Source: JARYLZ01 sp964388275
Lineage (GTDB): Bacteria > Bacteroidota > Ignavibacteria > SZUA-365
Length of the DNA: 64,000 nt
NCBI GenBank assembly: GCA_964388275.1
Contig: CAYLZD010000010.1
Span: forward strand, 1 to 64,000
Reading direction: 5' to 3'
Part shown: piece after piece, positions 61,693-64,000 of the stretch
Layout of the letters: each line of letters begins with the position of its first letter
Numbering within the stretch: position 1 is the stretch's first letter
Program-made: the position numbers and the translations under genes
Notes under the pieces: generated by a model
What the model saw: only the letters and a program-made list of their open reading frames with translations
The model's database searches: none
What the model was told of the DNA's origin: nothing

Positions 61693-63384
61693 ATGACAGA
61701 TAACCTTTCATTCCATCTCGCCGGGGACGGCACGCTGGAACGCGTCGAAAAAGCGCGCTCAATGCCCGGGTACGAGCCCGGCCTGCAGCATCCGAACATA
61801 GCTTCGCTGCTTCATGACAGGGCCGCGGAGCACGGCGCCAAATCGTGGCTAATCTTCTACGATGAGAACGGAGAACGCGTCGAAATATCCTTCGGGCGCT
61901 TTCACGGACTGGTCCGCCGCGCGGCGCACCTGCTCGAAACGCGCGGCATCAGCCGGGGCGACCGCGTGTGTATCGTCGCGCACAATCATCCCGGAACCGT
62001 GGCGCAATGCTTCGCGGCCTGGTATGTGGGAGCGGCGGTGGTTCCGGTGAATGTTGGCGAAAACGACAATCGGATCGCTCATATTGTCGAGCATTCCGGA
62101 GCAAGGCTGGCATTCGTCCGCTCCCGCTACATCGAGCGCTTCAGGCACATAGCGAACGCGATTCCTTCGCTCGGGATGATCATAGAGGCCGGGACCGACG
62201 TTTCTGGCAGTTTCCCCTCCTTTCATGAGGAACTGGACCGCGCTGATCCGGATTTTGAACCCCGAGAGCCGGCCATATTTTCGGACGATGCCCTCATCGT
62301 GTATACATCAGGCACCACGGGGGCGCCTAAAGGAGTTGTGCTGGACCAGGGCAATCTTCTCTCCGACGCCTGCGAAATCGCAGTCCGGCACCGCATCGAC
62401 CAGGACCAGCGCATGATGTGCGTCCTGCCTCTGCATCACGTCAACGGCATCGTCGTGACACTGCTCACGCCGATGGTCGCCGGAAGCGGGGTGCTGCTGG
62501 AACGGAAATTCAGCACCGGAAAATTCTTCGAGAGGATCGAGGCGGAGGACGTTCGTGTCGCCAGCGTGGTTCCCACGCTGCTGCAATACTTGTTGCACGA
62601 CGCGCCGGATCGCCGCGGTTACGACCTGTCTCGTTTCCGGCATGTCATTTGCGGCGCGGGGCCTCTGACCTGCGAACTCGCGGCGCGTTTCGAGCAGCGT
62701 TTCGGCATACCTGTCATCCACGGGTATGGGCTCTCCGAGACCACATGCTACTCGTCTTTCCTGCCTGTCGATCTTGCCCGGTCCGAACACGACCGATGGA
62801 TGCAGTCTTACGGTTTCCCGTCCATCGGAACTCCCCTTCCATGCAACGAGATGGACATACATGGTCCCGGCGGTGTAACCATGCCAGCCGGCGAGCGCGG
62901 CGAGATCGTCATCCGCGGCGCCAATGTGATGAAATACTATTTCGGCGACCCGGGTGCGAACACTGAGGCCTTCGCACACGGATGGTTCAGATCGGGTGAT
63001 GAGGGTTTTTTTCTGAACGATGAAAAAGGCGAAAGGTATTTCTTCATCACGGGACGAATAAAGGAATTGATAATCCGGGGCGGGGTGAATATCGCTCCGC
63101 TTGAAGTGGACGAAGTTTTGAATTCCTGCCAGGGTGTCAAAGCCGGCATAGCCGTCGGTTTCGAAAACGACTGGTACGGAGAGGAAGTCGGCGCTCTTGT
63201 GATCCGCGCGGATCCTTCGATTACCGAACAGCAGGTGCTGTCTCACTGCTCGTCCCTTCCAGCGCCGAAACGCCCAAAAGTGGTCCTGTTTGCAGAAGAA
63301 CTCCCTGTCACATCAACCGGCAAATACCAGCGCGGCAAGGTGAAGCATCTGTTCGAGCAATGGAAATCAGTACAGTTTCATTAG
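61693..63384 (+). CDS. AMP-dependent acyl-CoA synthetase/ligase
   Basis: A 563-residue adenylate-forming ligase from ATG 61693 (MTDNLSFHLAGDGTLERVEK); the in-frame start at 61564 adds a basic stretch without homology. All motifs are intact: IVYTSGTTGAPKGVVLDQG, the LPLHHVNGIVVTLL stretch, HGYGLSETT, GWFRSGDEGFFLNDEK with GRIKELIIRGG, and the catalytic lysine TSTGKYQRGKVKH. It is unlike the long-chain ligase at 7585-9306 and closer to shorter-chain or aryl acid ligases. The substrate is unknown. Divergent from the aldehyde dehydrogenase. Confidence 0.88.
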   Translation: MTDNLSFHLAGDGTLERVEKARSMPGYEPGLQHPNIASLLHDRAAEHGAKSWLIFYDENGERVEISFGRFHGLVRRAAHLLETRGISRGDRVCIVAHNHPGTVAQCFAAWYVGAAVVPVNVGENDNRIAHIVEHSGARLAFVRSRYIERFRHIANAIPSLGMIIEAGTDVSGSFPSFHEELDRADPDFEPREPAIFSDDALIVYTSGTTGAPKGVVLDQGNLLSDACEIAVRHRIDQDQRMMCVLPLHHVNGIVVTLLTPMVAGSGVLLERKFSTGKFFERIEAEDVRVASVVPTLLQYLLHDAPDRRGYDLSRFRHVICGAGPLTCELAARFEQRFGIPVIHGYGLSETTCYSSFLPVDLARSEHDRWMQSYGFPSIGTPLPCNEMDIHGPGGVTMPAGERGEIVIRGANVMKYYFGDPGANTEAFAHGWFRSGDEGFFLNDEKGERYFFITGRIKELIIRGGVNIAPLEVDEVLNSCQGVKAGIAVGFENDWYGEEVGALVIRADPSITEQQVLSHCSSLPAPKRPKVVLFAEELPVTSTGKYQRGKVKHLFEQWKSVQFH

Positions 63385-63455
63385 ATGATGATTTTCAGCA
63401 CGTGCGGCCGATCGCAGAATGACGAATAGACCCTTCCATTGCTCAGCAACTGAAA

Positions 63456-64000
63456 TCACCTTTTAACGCTCATCATCCTCGTCTCGACCGATCCTCGTGA
63501 CTCCAGCCGGTACAAGTAAGTTCCGCTCGCGAGCCGGCCGGCATCGAAGACGGCTTCGTGTGTGCCGGGCGCAAGGTGCGCGTCCAGAACGACAGCCGCT
63601 TCACGTCCCAGAACGTCATAAACGCGCAGCGACGCGCGGCCGCCCGGCACAGTGAACCTGAACCTTGTAACGGCGCCGGATGCGAGTGAAACGGGATTGG
63701 GATGGTTCTGTTCCAGGTTAAAACCAAGCGCCGGCGCTTTTCCGCTTCCGGTCGCCTGCTCCTCGAAAATGGACAGGGCCGGCCATTCGCCTTTCAGCAC
63801 CAAAGAGGCGTCCCCAGCGCCGGCGCCGAACCATTGCCGCAGGACGCTCGCATAGGCGCTCTTGAAATCGAATTCGTGAGTGATATCGCCCTTCACGAGG
63901 TTGGCGAGATCCGGATCGCGCCCGATCACTCCGCCGCGCACCTTCGGCCCGATGAAGAACATCGGCGCCGCAGTGCCGTGATCCGTGCCTTCCTTGCCTG
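63456..64000 (-). CDS. DUF1501 protein with T9SS sorting domain (5' end cut)
   Basis: Partial: the frame continues past the window end. The visible part contains the C-terminal end of a DUF1501 (sulfatase-like) domain: GKEGTDHGTAAPMFFIGP, KVRGG, DLANLVKGDITHEFDFKSAY and ASVLRQWFGA. A T9SS sorting domain follows, NHPNPVSLASGAVTRF to MMSVKR. DUF1501 proteins are usually exported by the Tat or Sec pathway; here the domain is a T9SS cargo. The protein ends convergently with the acyl-CoA ligase. Confidence 0.85.
   Translation of the reverse strand, partial: GKEGTDHGTAAPMFFIGPKVRGGVIGRDPDLANLVKGDITHEFDFKSAYASVLRQWFGAGAGDASLVLKGEWPALSIFEEQATGSGKAPALGFNLEQNHPNPVSLASGAVTRFRFTVPGGRASLRVYDVLGREAAVVLDAHLAPGTHEAVFDAGRLASGTYLYRLESRGSVETRMMSVKR

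Noticed and set aside
62308..63246. 312-codon minus-strand frame opposite the acyl-CoA ligase
   Set aside because: Antisense of intact adenylation motifs; no independent support.

Overview
The window looks like chromosomal DNA from a GC-rich member of the Bacteroidota/Ignavibacteriota/Kapabacteria side of the FCB group. The main evidence is the number of exported proteins ending in a type IX secretion (T9SS) C-terminal sorting domain: an xPNPF-type start, a LxVxDxLGR-type core, a GxYxxxL strand and a short basic tail. These occur at 329, 13371, 23293, 38721, 44875 and 63456, with two further decayed copies at 18-233 and 58440-59569. The exact phylum is inference; there is no rRNA, ribosomal protein or tRNA here. 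No phage, IS element, integrase or CRISPR array was seen.

Layout. 1-5.4 kb: a T9SS remnant, then a beta-helix T9SS protein overlapped by an IgGFc-binding-like surface protein. 5.4-9.3 kb: repeat-bearing intergenic DNA, a redox-dead thioredoxin-fold protein and a long-chain acyl-CoA synthetase. 9.5-13.1 kb: a HicA-like/HTH two-gene module with its own promoter and operator-like inverted repeat, a TauE/SafE permease coupled to a PH-domain membrane protein, a non-coding array with a 193-bp period, and a small HTH regulator. 13.4-15.6 kb: a VWA-domain T9SS protein. 15.7-20.9 kb (minus): PP2C/SpoIIE phosphatase, Ser/Thr kinase with TPRs, a 92-residue NHLP-leader-like protein and an isoprenoid-synthase-like protein, all in one direction. 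21.2-24.4 kb: two surface proteins. 25.0-35.8 kb: four exported proteins in one direction (Ig-like protein, outer-membrane barrel, a 1960-residue TANFOR-type giant, and a FN3-repeat protein).

35.9-46.7 kb: an organophosphate-type MFS antiporter, RsgA, a 1429-residue repeat-rich T9SS protein, a PhoU-like/PiT phosphate transport pair and a BNR/sialidase-fold T9SS protein. 46.8-52.3 kb: a YbaK-type tRNA editing protein, a two-domain protein with a DUF3883-like end, a thioredoxin (TlpA-like) protein, and a divergent WYL-regulator/ARPP-1 pair. 52.8-56.0 kb: a tight three-gene operon that I read as a divergent GldL/GldM-like motor pair plus an L,D-transpeptidase. 56.3-64 kb: a small membrane protein, PurD, a decayed VWA-T9SS paralogue, a four-helix membrane protein with a semialdehyde dehydrogenase, a second acyl-CoA ligase, and a DUF1501-T9SS protein cut by the window end.

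How it fits together: the region is dominated by the cell surface. Cargo proteins for T9SS are scattered among housekeeping genes, and the GldLM-like pair could energise that secretion or a related envelope-spanning machine. The strongest candidates for something undescribed are the GldLM-like/L,D-transpeptidase operon, the TANFOR/FN3/barrel cluster, and the phosphatase-kinase-NHLP-like-isoprenoid-synthase cluster. Three separate short heptamer arrays sit just after gene ends, and a 193-bp tandem array lies beside an HTH gene.
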